Shown here in pieces: positions 49,400 to 57,592 of a stretch of DNA of 64,000 nt. The position numbers and the translations under genes are program-made. Location of the stretch: assembly GCF_035593265.1 (NCBI RefSeq), contig NZ_CP141614.1, positions 1,674,001-1,738,000 of the forward strand, given 5' to 3'. The notes beneath the pieces are model-generated. The model searched no databases, was not told where the DNA came from, and worked only from the letters and a program-made list of their open reading frames with translations. Every line of letters begins with the position of its first letter. Position 1 is the stretch's first letter. This DNA comes from Limnochorda sp. LNt (GTDB lineage: Bacteria; Bacillota; Limnochordia; Limnochordales; Geochordaceae).

Positions 49400-49999
49400 T
49401 CAACGCACCTGGCGCCGAGCACGTTCGATGATCATCGGCTGGAGCTGGCGACCCTCGAGGGCGGCTTCCAGCGTCGGCACGATGAGATCGAAGTCGGCCA
49501 CCATGGACGTCGGCTTCGCCTCCGGATTGTCCTGACCGAAGGGTACCATGTAGACATGCTTCGTGTTGAGCAACAGCCCCAGGTTTTTCGCATTGGCCCC
49601 CAGGGCGTCGTTGGTGGAGATGGCCAGCACCACCGGACGCCCGTTGCGAAAGGTCGCCTTGGCCGCCATCAGGACGGCGCCATCGGTGATGGCCAGGGCG
49701 AGCTTGGCCAGGGTGTTGCCGGTGCAGGGCGCGATGAGGAGCGCGTCGAGGAGTCTCTGAGGCCCCAGGGGCTCGGTCTCCACGATGCTGCGCATCACGG
49801 TACGCCCGGTGGCGCGTTCGAGGCGCTCCACCCACTCCTGCACGGTGCCGAAGCGCGTGTCGGTGGCATGCTCCGAGAGGATGGCCCAGACCTCGGCCCC
49901 CTCCCGGCGGAGCCATTCGATGTGCGGCAGCACCTCCTCGAAGGAGCAGTGCGAGGCGGCCAGGGCCCACCCGATGCGCTTGCCTGCCAGCGTACCCAT
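49400..49999 (-). CDS. dpaB: Dipicolinate synthase subunit B (SpoVFB)
   Basis: The 199-residue flavoprotein-like subunit forms dipicolinate synthase with DpaA in the mother cell during sporulation. The flavoprotein fold shows A-L-A-A-S-H-C-S-F, the A-P-C-T-G-N-T-L-A-K phosphate loop and an N-T-K-H-V-Y-M-V-P-F-G-Q-D motif. The ATG has GAGGAGGGG upstream. A gap of 120 bases separates it from dpaA, with a candidate promoter, so it may be transcribed separately from dpaA. Confidence 0.95.
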   Translation of the reverse strand: MGTLAGKRIGWALAASHCSFEEVLPHIEWLRREGAEVWAILSEHATDTRFGTVQEWVERLERATGRTVMRSIVETEPLGPQRLLDALLIAPCTGNTLAKLALAITDGAVLMAAKATFRNGRPVVLAISTNDALGANAKNLGLLLNTKHVYMVPFGQDNPEAKPTSMVADFDLIVPTLEAALEGRQLQPMIIERARRQVR

Positions 50000-50086
50000 A
50001 CGTCCCCTCCTCAGCGCCGGCGCACGCCGGGGGGCGCCGTCCGCCTTCCCCGCAGGTGCACCGGCCTGCTCGATGCTGGCGCCCGC

Positions 50087-50107
50087 AGTATATGAGTCCC
50101 ATGGGAC
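50087..50107 (-). promoter_or_regulatory. Candidate sporulation-type promoter with palindrome between dpaA and dpaB
   Basis: The minus strand carries CATATACT (50087-50094) without a sigma-A -35 at the proper distance; the core resembles -10 elements of mother-cell sigma factors (CATA-rich). Just upstream is the perfect palindrome GTCCCATGGGAC (50096-50107). It lies 88 bases before dpaB. In Bacillus the spoVF genes are under sigma-K; assigning that here is inference. Confidence 0.35.
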
Positions 50108-50119
50108 GACGGGGCCACG

Positions 50120-51025
50120 TCAGGACGCATCGGTCGACGCCGTGAGGCTGGCCAGCAGGTCCGGTACCACCGAGGCCAGGATGCGGCCGGCGGTGACGGG
50201 CGCGACCCGGCCGGGCAGGGCCACGGCATGGATGGCGCGCAGCCCGAGGCGCTGGGCCGCCTGGAAGTCGGTGCCGCCCGGCTCGGAGGCGATGTCGACG
50301 ATGACCGCGTCGCGCCGCATCCGCGCCAGGACCGGCTCCGTCAGCGTCACCACCGGCGCGGTGTTGAAGACGACGTCGGCTCCGGCGGCCGCCCGCTCGA
50401 TGACGGGCGGCTCCACCACCGGCACCCCCCACACGAAGCCCCGTGCCGCCTCCAGGCGGTCGAAGCCGACGGCCGTCACGTGCGCACCGAACGCGAGCAG
50501 CAGGCGGAGGATCTGCTGACCGCACCGCCCCAGGCCGATGACGAGGGCCTGGCTGTCGTGTAGCGTGATGCGCATGTTGGCCATGGCCAGCGCGATGGCA
50601 CCCTCGGCGGTCGGGATCGCGTTGAGCAGCGCCAGGGCCTCGTCGCGCAGCAGCTCCACCAGGCGCAAGCCCCGGCGCTGCGCCAGCTCCCGCACCAAGG
50701 GACGAGCCGACCCGATCATGAGCACCGTCCCGGGCCGGCACGCCCCCAGGGTCGTCTCGTCCAGTCGCAACGCCCTCGCCGGATCCATCCGGGTGCGGAT
50801 GAAGCCCTGGGCGTCGGTGCCGCTCAACGGACAGAGGATGGCCCCGACCTCGGCCGACACCTCCGCGATGCCGGGCGCCGCCACGGCACCCTCGGGCAGG
50901 AGAGCCGGGGGGAAGCCGGCCATCCAGACGCGGGCCCCCAGCTCGATGAGCCGGCGAGCCAGGTGGATCTCCCGCTCGTCGCCGCCGGCCACCAGGATCC
51001 CCAGGGATTGCAACGAGCCGCTCAT
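50120..51025 (-). CDS. dpaA: Dipicolinate synthase subunit A (SpoVFA)
   Basis: The 301-residue protein is the NAD(P)-binding subunit of dipicolinate synthase. The N-terminal domain opens I-L-V-A-G-G-D-E-R-E, the Rossmann loop is V-I-G-L-G-R-C-G-Q near residue 162, and the C-terminal A-L-P-G-R-V-A-P-x-T-A-G segment is typical. It converts the dapA product to dipicolinate, which fills the spore core with calcium. It comes between dapB and dpaB, with gaps of about 67 and 120 bases. Confidence 0.95.
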   Translation of the reverse strand: MSGSLQSLGILVAGGDEREIHLARRLIELGARVWMAGFPPALLPEGAVAAPGIAEVSAEVGAILCPLSGTDAQGFIRTRMDPARALRLDETTLGACRPGTVLMIGSARPLVRELAQRRGLRLVELLRDEALALLNAIPTAEGAIALAMANMRITLHDSQALVIGLGRCGQQILRLLLAFGAHVTAVGFDRLEAARGFVWGVPVVEPPVIERAAAGADVVFNTAPVVTLTEPVLARMRRDAVIVDIASEPGGTDFQAAQRLGLRAIHAVALPGRVAPVTAGRILASVVPDLLASLTASTDAS

Positions 51026-51092
51026 GCGCGCTCCCGTGCCGCCGCTCGACGGGCTACCGCAGGACGCCCGTCGTCGTCTCAGCCCGGTCAGC

Positions 51093-51899
51093 CTATGCGG
51101 GATAGGGCCGTGGTGTCAGGCCGGCACCGCCCGCCCCGGCCGGCGGAGCGCCGAAGAGGATCTCCTCGAGGGAGTGGACGCCCCGCAACTCCGTCACCCG
51201 GCGCACGGCCAGGAGCACCCCGGGCACGTAGCTGCGCCGGCTCGTGCTGTCGTGGCGGATGGTCAGGGTCTGACCCTCCAGGCCGAAGATGACCGCCTGG
51301 TGCGCCACCAACCCCGGCAACCGCACGCTGTGGATGGGCACGGCCGGACGGTCGTCGTCGCCCTGGCCCCGGGCCTGGGCGATGAGGGCGGCGGTGCGAA
51401 GTGCGGTGCCCGAGGGGGCGTCGAGCTTGGCGTCGTGGTGCATCTCCACGATCTCGCAACGAGGCATGTACGGGGCCACGATGGCGGCCAGGCGCATCAT
51501 CAGCAGGGCGCCGACGGCGAAGTTGGGCGAGACCACGGCGCCGACCCCCCGCTGGCGGCACCGGGTCTCCAGGTCCTCCAGCTCGGCTCGGCTCATCCCC
51601 GTGGTGCCCACCACCAGGTGCACCCCGGCGTCGACACAGGCGAAGGCATGGGCCAGGGCCGCCTGAGCCTCGGTGAAGTCCACCAGAACGTCCACGGGAG
51701 TCCTCTGGAGCAGCTGACGGACGTCGCGGTCGATGGGGATGCCGATGCGCCCGGCACCGGCCACCTCGCCGATGTCCTGGCCGGCCGACCGCCGGCCGAT
51801 GCCCCCCACCAGCTGCAGGTCGGGCTCCCGCAGGAGGGCCGTCACCACCTCGCGGCCCACCTTCCCCGAAGCCCCTGCCACCGCCACCCTCAGTGCCAC
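51093..51899 (-). CDS. dapB: 4-hydroxy-tetrahydrodipicolinate reductase
   Basis: The 268-residue protein reduces the dapA product on the way to lysine. It shows the N-terminal G-A-S-G-K-V-G nucleotide loop, V-D-F-T, G-T-T-G, the catalytic E-M-H-H-D-A-K-L-D-A-P-S-G-T-A and S-P-N-F-A motifs. The GTG at 51899 has GGTGGAG 5 bases upstream and gives the same length as Bacillus DapB; an upstream GTG adds six residues. dapA and dapB bracket dpaA-dpaB, so lysine and dipicolinate genes are mixed in one cluster. Confidence 0.95.
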   Translation of the reverse strand: MALRVAVAGASGKVGREVVTALLREPDLQLVGGIGRRSAGQDIGEVAGAGRIGIPIDRDVRQLLQRTPVDVLVDFTEAQAALAHAFACVDAGVHLVVGTTGMSRAELEDLETRCRQRGVGAVVSPNFAVGALLMMRLAAIVAPYMPRCEIVEMHHDAKLDAPSGTALRTAALIAQARGQGDDDRPAVPIHSVRLPGLVAHQAVIFGLEGQTLTIRHDSTSRRSYVPGVLLAVRRVTELRGVHSLEEILFGAPPAGAGGAGLTPRPYPA

Positions 51900-51984
51900 C
51901 ACGGCTCCACCCCGCACCCACGCCCGGCGGCCGGATCGGTATTTCCATTCTCACCCTGGTGCGCGCGGGCCGTCAATAGCCGGC

Positions 51985-52014
51985 AAAAAGCCCGCTCCCG
52001 ACGGGAAGCGGGCT
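51985..52014 (-). terminator. Intrinsic terminator after the stress-protein gene
   Basis: On the minus strand AGCCCGCT (52007-52014) pairs with AGCGGGCT (51989-51996), with an inner CCCG/CGGG extension, followed by five T residues (51985-51989). It ends the transcript of the stress protein (stop at 52042) 28 bases after the gene and separates it from dapB downstream. Confidence 0.9.
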
Positions 52015-52041
52015 CGTACAGCCGTCCGGTGGTGGGCTCCC

Positions 52042-52584
52042 TCATCGCCCGGCGTTGCCGTCGCCTTGCCCCTTGGCCATGCGAGCGGCCCGCCCCGAGC
52101 CCACGTGGGCCTCCACGCGGTTGGCTCCCTCATCCCGCAGCACCTGGGAGGCCTCCTCCAGGCGGTCGGAGCCAGTCTGCACCACAGCCAGCATCTTGCC
52201 CGCCTTGAGGTCCTCCTCGATGGCACGACCGCGGTCCTCGGGGATGCCCAGGTCGAGGAGACCGCCGGCCACGCCTCCCGTCACGGCTCCGCCCAGGGTG
52301 GCCGCCAGCGGGCCCGCCGCCACCACCGGCCCCACCCCGGGGATGGTCAGGGCTCCGATGCCGGCCAGCAGCCCGGCCAGCCCCCCCAGGGTGCCGCCCC
52401 AGGTGACCCCCTCCCCGACGTCCACGCCGGCCTCCGCGTCGTCCCGGCCCCCCGCGGCCCCTCGCCTCTGCTGGCCGCGAGCCAGCACCGAGATCTCGTT
52501 CTCGCGGAAGCCGCGCTGGCGCAGGCTGCGCACCGCCTGCTCGCACCGGTCGCGCGTGTCAAAGACGCCAATGACCGTTGCCAC
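52042..52584 (-). CDS. General stress protein, YflT/DUF1269-like
   Basis: The 180-residue protein begins with a ferredoxin-like fold V-I-G-V-F-D-T-R-D-R-C-E-Q-A-V typical of heat-induced stress protein YflT. A central glycine/alanine-rich hydrophobic stretch (about 62-112) looks membrane-associating or glycine-zipper-like. A second alpha/beta half follows (A-V-V-Q-T-G, E-E-A-S-Q-V-L-R) and a polar tail. Its start overlaps the 3' end of the ymxH-like gene by 26 bases. Function unknown beyond stress association of the family. Confidence 0.8.
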   Translation of the reverse strand: MATVIGVFDTRDRCEQAVRSLRQRGFRENEISVLARGQQRRGAAGGRDDAEAGVDVGEGVTWGGTLGGLAGLLAGIGALTIPGVGPVVAAGPLAATLGGAVTGGVAGGLLDLGIPEDRGRAIEEDLKAGKMLAVVQTGSDRLEEASQVLRDEGANRVEAHVGSGRAARMAKGQGDGNAGR

Positions 52585-52900
52585 CTTCGACCGACTCCCC
52601 TCTCACCAGGCGCCGTGATGCGCTCGCCCTTAGTCTCTCCGGGGCCGGCCTGGATATGCCCTCGGCAGGGGAGCCGGTGCCGAGGTCGACGACGATCACC
52701 TCGCGACCGACTTTGACCACCCGCTCCCAGGGGATCACCATCTCCGAACGCCCCATCCAGCCCCGCCGCACCGGGAGGATGAGCGCCTCCACGTGGCCGT
52801 CGCGCAGATCGACCAGGAGGTCGGCATCCCGCAACGGCCCCCAGCGGACCCCCTGCGACAGGTCCACGATCTCCTTGCCGATCAGCTCGCTCATCAACAT
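52559..52900 (-). CDS. YlmC/YmxH family PRC-barrel sporulation protein
   Basis: The 113-residue protein has a PRC-barrel-like core (1-75): M-S-E-L-I-G-K-E-I-V-D-L, D-A-D-L-L-V-D and the V-I-P-W-E-R-V-V-K-V-G strand. It matches YlmC/YmxH proteins, which are typical of spore-formers; ymxH lies between the M16 peptidase gene and dpaA in Bacillus, nearly the same context as here. The last 40 residues are a polar extension. The second ATG (52894) is an alternative start. Function unknown. Confidence 0.85.
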   Translation of the reverse strand: MLMSELIGKEIVDLSQGVRWGPLRDADLLVDLRDGHVEALILPVRRGWMGRSEMVIPWERVVKVGREVIVVDLGTGSPAEGISRPAPERLRASASRRLVRGESVEGGNGHWRL

Positions 52901-52920
52901 GGCCGTGCGCTCAACGGAGC

Positions 52921-54405
52921 CTATGCCGTCTCCCAGGCCAGCATGATCAGCACCGGCCAGGGCCCGGGGACGAAGACCTCGGGCCTGCCCTCGTCCCATC
53001 GCCCCACCCGCACGCCCAGGGTGGCGCCCCCGCCGACGGGCCACCCCGCCTCGCCGTAGAGGTGCGGCTCGCCGCCGCCCCGCCGCCACTTGAGCACCAG
53101 GCGCCACCCTCGGGCGGGCCATGCGCCCCACGCCGGCTCCGGCGACCACCCGCACTCGAGCCGGACGGTCTCGAGGGAAGGCCAGGCGGTGGCCGCCACA
53201 CGCCACGGCCCCCACGCGGTCCATCCGCTCCACGAAGCCGCGGGCCCCTCCACCTCGACGGCGGCCCCCGCACCCCCGATGCGGTACGCCAGGCTGGCGA
53301 CGCCCAGCAGCGCCATCTCGTCGTCGTCGAGCTCCAGACCCGCGCCGGCGTCCAGTCGTCCGATGCCGGCCGTCCAGGTACCCCCGGCTGCCAGTCGCCC
53401 TCGGACCCACCGGCCGTCCAGCCGCCGGCCGACCTCGCCCTCCACCCAGCGACCCGCCGCGTTGGCCGTGCGCGGCCGCGACCACCGGCCCTGCAGCGTC
53501 ACCCGGTCCCGGGCCGGCGCGTCGTCGCCCCACAGGGGCGAGTCGAAGGAGGGGCTGACCGCGCTGGCCTCCAGGCGCCACGCGGGCCGACGCCCGAGAC
53601 CCCGGGCTCGCAGCCACAGGGCCCACCCATCCTCGACATCCAACGACGCGTCCTCACGCCGGGCCCGCTGGGAGACCCCCAGGCGAGCGGTCCACTCGGT
53701 GCCGGGAGGTCCGATCCACCCCGTGCCCAGCAAGAGGGCCGCCTCCACCTGCCGGGCCTCGATGGGAGGCCGCTCGGCGAAGAGCAGCCGCTGGTCGCCG
53801 GTGTCGGAAGCCACAGCCTGGAGCTGGGTGCGCCCCAGCTGGAGGCCGAGGGCCCATGCCTCTCCCTGGAGCTGGCGGTTGTGGGTGTACCAGAGCGGCA
53901 GGCCCGTGCCGTGGAGCAACGCGAAGGCCCGGTCCTCCCAGTCGAGCCGTATCCCGCTCACCCGGCTGACCGGGCCGTACACCGACCCGTCCACCAGCCT
54001 CCACGGGCCGGGCAGGCCGGCATAGGGACGCCCGTGGGCCCACCGCGCCGAGACGAGGAGGTCGCCCCTCTCCCATCCCACCGCGACGGCGTGGCCGGGC
54101 CAGTCGACCGGGGCACGGGCGCCGACGGGGACACTGCCCGTCGCGGCATCGTGGGCCTGCAGGCGCCAGGCCCCCGCCTCACCGGCGGGGACCCTCATCT
54201 CCAGCGCCCACGAGCCGGCCTCCGCTTGCTCCACCCACCCGGCCCGCAACCCGGCCGAAAGCCGGTTCGACTCCGCCGCCCTTGCCGTCTCCCAGCGGCT
54301 CCCCGTCCAGCCGCCGGGCACGGCGAGGCCGCAGATCGTTAGTGTTACTAACTTCCCGACCCAACGCGAACGCGCAGCCCGCCTTGCCTGGCCGATGGCC
54401 CGCAC
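52921..54405 (-). CDS. Predicted exported beta-strand-rich protein (possible outer-membrane barrel)
   Basis: The protein of about 494 residues was not recognised. It has an arginine-rich start, a hydrophobic signal-like stretch (V-T-L-T-I-C-G-L-A-V) and a possible cleavage site near residue 40. The rest consists of many short segments of alternating polar and hydrophobic residues with W, G and R at turns (for example W-A-L-E-M-R-V, A-V-A-V-G-W-E, L-V-V-like strands), ending V-L-I-M-L-A-W-E-T-A. This is the pattern of a membrane beta-barrel. There are no helices that could span a membrane apart from the signal. The GTG start is tentative. It stands between the M16 peptidase and the ymxH-like gene, where Bacillus has nothing. 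Confidence 0.6.
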   Translation of the reverse strand: MRAIGQARRAARSRWVGKLVTLTICGLAVPGGWTGSRWETARAAESNRLSAGLRAGWVEQAEAGSWALEMRVPAGEAGAWRLQAHDAATGSVPVGARAPVDWPGHAVAVGWERGDLLVSARWAHGRPYAGLPGPWRLVDGSVYGPVSRVSGIRLDWEDRAFALLHGTGLPLWYTHNRQLQGEAWALGLQLGRTQLQAVASDTGDQRLLFAERPPIEARQVEAALLLGTGWIGPPGTEWTARLGVSQRARREDASLDVEDGWALWLRARGLGRRPAWRLEASAVSPSFDSPLWGDDAPARDRVTLQGRWSRPRTANAAGRWVEGEVGRRLDGRWVRGRLAAGGTWTAGIGRLDAGAGLELDDDEMALLGVASLAYRIGGAGAAVEVEGPAASWSGWTAWGPWRVAATAWPSLETVRLECGWSPEPAWGAWPARGWRLVLKWRRGGGEPHLYGEAGWPVGGGATLGVRVGRWDEGRPEVFVPGPWPVLIMLAWETA

Positions 54406-54478
54406 CTCCCGTCCGGTTCCTGTCAGGGATTGGATCGGGCGGGGCGGGACTCCTGCCGGGCCGGCTCCCGGCCCGGCC

Positions 54479-55744
54479 TCAGCCGGCGGCCGCGAGGCGC
54501 CGCCGGGTCTTCCACGGCACCGGGCCGACCGCGGCGTAGGCGTACGCGTCGGGTACGAACAGCCGCGCCGCCAGCCGGTGCACCTGCTCGCACCGAACCG
54601 ACTCGATGCGCGCGATGAGCTCATCGGGCGCGAGGTAGGGCTCCCCCGACAGCTCGGCCCGGGCCAGGCGGTTGGCACGGTAGCTCATGCTCTCCATGCT
54701 GAGCAGGATGGAGCCCTTGAGGTGCTCCTGCGCGCGGCGCAGCTCCGCCTCGGTGATGCCCGATGCGGCCAGGGCCGCCAGCTGCTGCTCCACCAGCTCC
54801 AGCACGGCCGGGGCCCGGTCGGGGCTCGCGCCCGCGTAGACGGTGAAGTAGCCCGCGTCGGCGAAGGCGGTGTGGTACGAGTAGGTCGAGTAGACCCAGC
54901 CCCGCTCCTCGCGCAGCTCCTGGAAGAGTCGCGAGCTGACCCCGCCACCCAGCACCGTATCCAGGATCAGCATGGTCCACTTGTCGGGGCTGTTGGCGCG
55001 GAGGCCGGGTGCGGTGAGGCAGAGATGCGCCTGCTCGGTCTTGCGGCTGCGCACCAGCCATCGATAGTCGGCCTGCACGGGCGCCCCCCGCTGCGGCGCC
55101 TCCCCGGCCGCCAGGCCGCCGAAGTGGCATGCGATCCGCTCCACCAGCTCGTCGTGGTCCACCTTGCCGGCGGCCGCCACCACCAGCCGGCGCCCCGTGT
55201 AGTGGCGACGCACGAACGCCTGCAGGCGCTCCCGCGTCAAGGCCTGGACCGACTCCCGCGTGCCCAGCACGGCGCGCCCGGCCGGATGCCGCCCCAGGTA
55301 GGCTCGAGCCGCCAGATCGTGGATGAGCTCGTCGGGGGTATCTTCGTACATCCCGATCTCCTCGACGATGACGCCCTGCTCCTTGGCGACGTCGGCGGGG
55401 TCCATCCGGGAGCCCAGCAGCATGTCGGCCAGCAAGTCGACGGCCTCCGGCACGTGCTCGCCCAGCACCCGCGCGTAGTAGCAGGTCTGCTCCTTGGTCG
55501 TGAAGGCGTTGAGCTGGCCCCCGATGGCGTCGATGCGCTCGGCGATCTCCCGGGCGCTGAGCCGCTCGGTGCCCTTGAACATCATGTGCTCGATGAAGTG
55601 GCAGATGCCCTGCTCTTCGGGCCCCTCGTCACGGGATCCCACGTCGACCCAGATGCTCAGGGCCGTCGAGCGCAGGTCGTCCACCGATTCGGTGACGATG
55701 CGCACCCCGTTGTCGAGCACCGTCTTGCGTATCGTCGATGGCAA
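54479..55744 (-). CDS. M16 family zinc metallopeptidase (MlpA/YmxG-like)
   Basis: The 421-residue protein has the inverted zinc motif H49-F-I-E52-H53 and a downstream glutamate ligand region (E-E-I-G-M-Y-E), followed by a second, inactive M16 half with the R/Y pair in the G-G-V-S-S-R-L-F and Y-S-Y-H region. It resembles the processing-peptidase-like YmxG/MlpA proteins. The start is TTG with GGGGAGG upstream. It keeps the Bacillus order ylxY-mlpA-ymxH. A role in peptide turnover is inferred. Confidence 0.93.
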   Translation of the reverse strand: MPSTIRKTVLDNGVRIVTESVDDLRSTALSIWVDVGSRDEGPEEQGICHFIEHMMFKGTERLSAREIAERIDAIGGQLNAFTTKEQTCYYARVLGEHVPEAVDLLADMLLGSRMDPADVAKEQGVIVEEIGMYEDTPDELIHDLAARAYLGRHPAGRAVLGTRESVQALTRERLQAFVRRHYTGRRLVVAAAGKVDHDELVERIACHFGGLAAGEAPQRGAPVQADYRWLVRSRKTEQAHLCLTAPGLRANSPDKWTMLILDTVLGGGVSSRLFQELREERGWVYSTYSYHTAFADAGYFTVYAGASPDRAPAVLELVEQQLAALAASGITEAELRRAQEHLKGSILLSMESMSYRANRLARAELSGEPYLAPDELIARIESVRCEQVHRLAARLFVPDAYAYAAVGPVPWKTRRRLAAAG

Positions 55745-55780
55745 GCGTCCGCCTCCCCGTGCGATGCCGGACTCTCCCCA

Positions 55781-56665
55781 TTATAGCCTCCCGGCGGTCG
55801 GTCGTCGGTCGATTGGCCTTGTGATGGCCCATCCCCCGGGTCCGGCCAGCACCCCTTGGGAAGACCAGCCGGGGAGGTCAGGGGTGACGCCCGGGCCCGC
55901 GAGCCCACCGTGCTCCAGCGCCTCCACCATCTGCCCGACGGGCACCACCATCAGCCCCCGGTGGGCGATGAGGCGCAGCATGTCGGGCAGCGCCTGCAGG
56001 GCGGGCTGGGTGGGGTGCATCAGGATGATGGCCCCCGGCGCCAGCCGGCGGCCCACGCGGTCGAGGATGACGTCAGGGGCCGGCCGCTGCCAGTCGATGG
56101 TGTCGACGGTCCACATGACGGTGTAGTGCCCGGCCGATCGGGCCACCCTGACCACACGCTCGTCCACCTCCCCGTAGGGCGGCGCGAACAGCGTCGGGCG
56201 CCTTCCCGTCAGCGACTCCAGCAGCCGGGCGTTCTCCTCCACCAGCCGGTGCAGCTCGGCATCGGCCAGCTCGGTGGGGTGCAGGTGATCCAGCCCGTGA
56301 TTGCCGATCTCGTGGCCCCCTTCGGCGATGAGCCGTGCCACGTCCGGAAACTTGCGGGCCCATCGCCCGGTCAGGAAGAAGGTGGCGCGCACGCCATGCC
56401 AGCGCAGCACGGCCAGCATCTCGGGCAGGACCTCCTCGCCCCAGTCCACGTTGATGGCCAGCGCTGCCCACGGCAGCTCTGCAGGGCCTCGATAGATGGC
56501 CCCGATCGATGCCGCCCCCGCCGCACTCGCGTCGTGGAGGGCCGGGGCCGCCACCTGACGGGGACGGTGCCGCATCTCGGACCAGAGGACCGCCACCGCG
56601 CCGGCTGCCAGCAGCAGGACCCCCACGATGGTCCGCAGGCGTCGGACATCGACCGCGACGAACAC
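55781..56665 (-). CDS. Polysaccharide deacetylase family protein (YlxY-like)
   Basis: The 294-residue protein has one N-terminal transmembrane helix (about 12-30) and a NodB-fold domain. The first motif, normally T-F-D-D-G, reads I-N-V-D-W-G-E-E, while the zinc pair H-E-I-G-N-H-G-L-D-H is kept and P-P-Y-G-E and M-W-T-V-D-T-I-D-W follow. The same altered first motif (N-V-A-W-G) is known from Bacillus YlxY, at the same gene position before the M16 peptidase. It may act on spore or cell-wall peptidoglycan with altered activity. Confidence 0.87.
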   Translation of the reverse strand: MFVAVDVRRLRTIVGVLLLAAGAVAVLWSEMRHRPRQVAAPALHDASAAGAASIGAIYRGPAELPWAALAINVDWGEEVLPEMLAVLRWHGVRATFFLTGRWARKFPDVARLIAEGGHEIGNHGLDHLHPTELADAELHRLVEENARLLESLTGRRPTLFAPPYGEVDERVVRVARSAGHYTVMWTVDTIDWQRPAPDVILDRVGRRLAPGAIILMHPTQPALQALPDMLRLIAHRGLMVVPVGQMVEALEHGGLAGPGVTPDLPGWSSQGVLAGPGGWAITRPIDRRPTAGRL

Positions 56666-56680
56666 CTCTCGGCTCCCCTC

Positions 56681-57514
56681 TCAGCGGGTCGGCTGCGGCT
56701 GCGGCGCCTGGGGCGGCGTCTGCGGCGGGGCGAGGGGCGGCAGGGGGCGGCGGCGCTGCAGCCCCGAGCTGGGGTCGATGATGTAGAAGGTGTGGTAGAT
56801 GAGCTGGGAGACCGGGACGATCTGGAAGCCCCGCGCCTCGAGCGTGGGGATGAGGCGGTCCACCGCCTCCGGCGTGTGGGTGCCGTCGTTGTGAAACAGG
56901 ATGATGTCACCGGGCTCGACGCTGCGCAGGATGCGCGCGACCATGGCCTCCGCGTTCAGATCCTGCCAGTCCAGGGAGTCGACCGACCACTGCACGGTGT
57001 AGTAGCCCAGCTCCGAGGCCACCTCGATGACCGTGTCGTCGTACTCGCCGAAGGGGGGTCGGAAGAGCAGGACGTCGGGCCGCCCCACCAGCGCGTCGAT
57101 GCGCCGTTGGTTCTCCTCCAGCTCCCGGCGGATCTGCTCGCGGCTGAGGGTCGCCATGTGGGGGTGGGTGTAGGAGTGGTTGCCGATCTCGTGACCCTCG
57201 GAGGCGATCTTGCGCACGTACTCCGGATAGCGTTCGAGCCAGTTGCCGGCCAGGAAGAACGTGGTCTTGACGCCGTGGCGCCGCAGGATCTCCAGCAGGC
57301 GATCCGTCCGCGACGTGCCCCACGTCGCATCGAACGAGAGCGCGATGCGGGGCTGCTCCACCTCCACCTTGTAGATGGGCACCAGGCGCGCCACGACGTA
57401 CCGGGAGAGGACCGCCACGGTGCGGCTGCCGATCCAGTAGGCCAGCACCGACCCCACCCAGATGGCGATCCCTACCACGAGCCAGGATCGAAGCCCCCGC
57501 CAACGGACGACCAT
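56681..57514 (-). CDS. Polysaccharide deacetylase, PdaB-like
   Basis: The 277-residue protein has a transmembrane helix near residues 12-30 and a NodB domain: A-L-S-F-D-A-T-W-G (first motif, with the tryptophan variant of sporulation PdaB proteins), H-E-I-G-N-H-S-Y-T-H zinc site, and R-P-P-F-G-E-Y-D. The C-terminal 30 residues are proline/glutamine-rich. PdaB-type enzymes keep spore cortex intact in Bacillus. It lies 15 bases before the YlxY-like gene, so the two deacetylases are probably co-expressed. Confidence 0.9.
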   Translation of the reverse strand: MVVRWRGLRSWLVVGIAIWVGSVLAYWIGSRTVAVLSRYVVARLVPIYKVEVEQPRIALSFDATWGTSRTDRLLEILRRHGVKTTFFLAGNWLERYPEYVRKIASEGHEIGNHSYTHPHMATLSREQIRRELEENQRRIDALVGRPDVLLFRPPFGEYDDTVIEVASELGYYTVQWSVDSLDWQDLNAEAMVARILRSVEPGDIILFHNDGTHTPEAVDRLIPTLEARGFQIVPVSQLIYHTFYIIDPSSGLQRRRPLPPLAPPQTPPQAPQPQPTR

Positions 57515-57592
57515 CGCCGGGCCCCTCGGCTAGCTGTATCGGCCGGGAGCGCCGGCTAGAACCTCAGGGGGCCCTCGGGCTCATCGCGCCTC

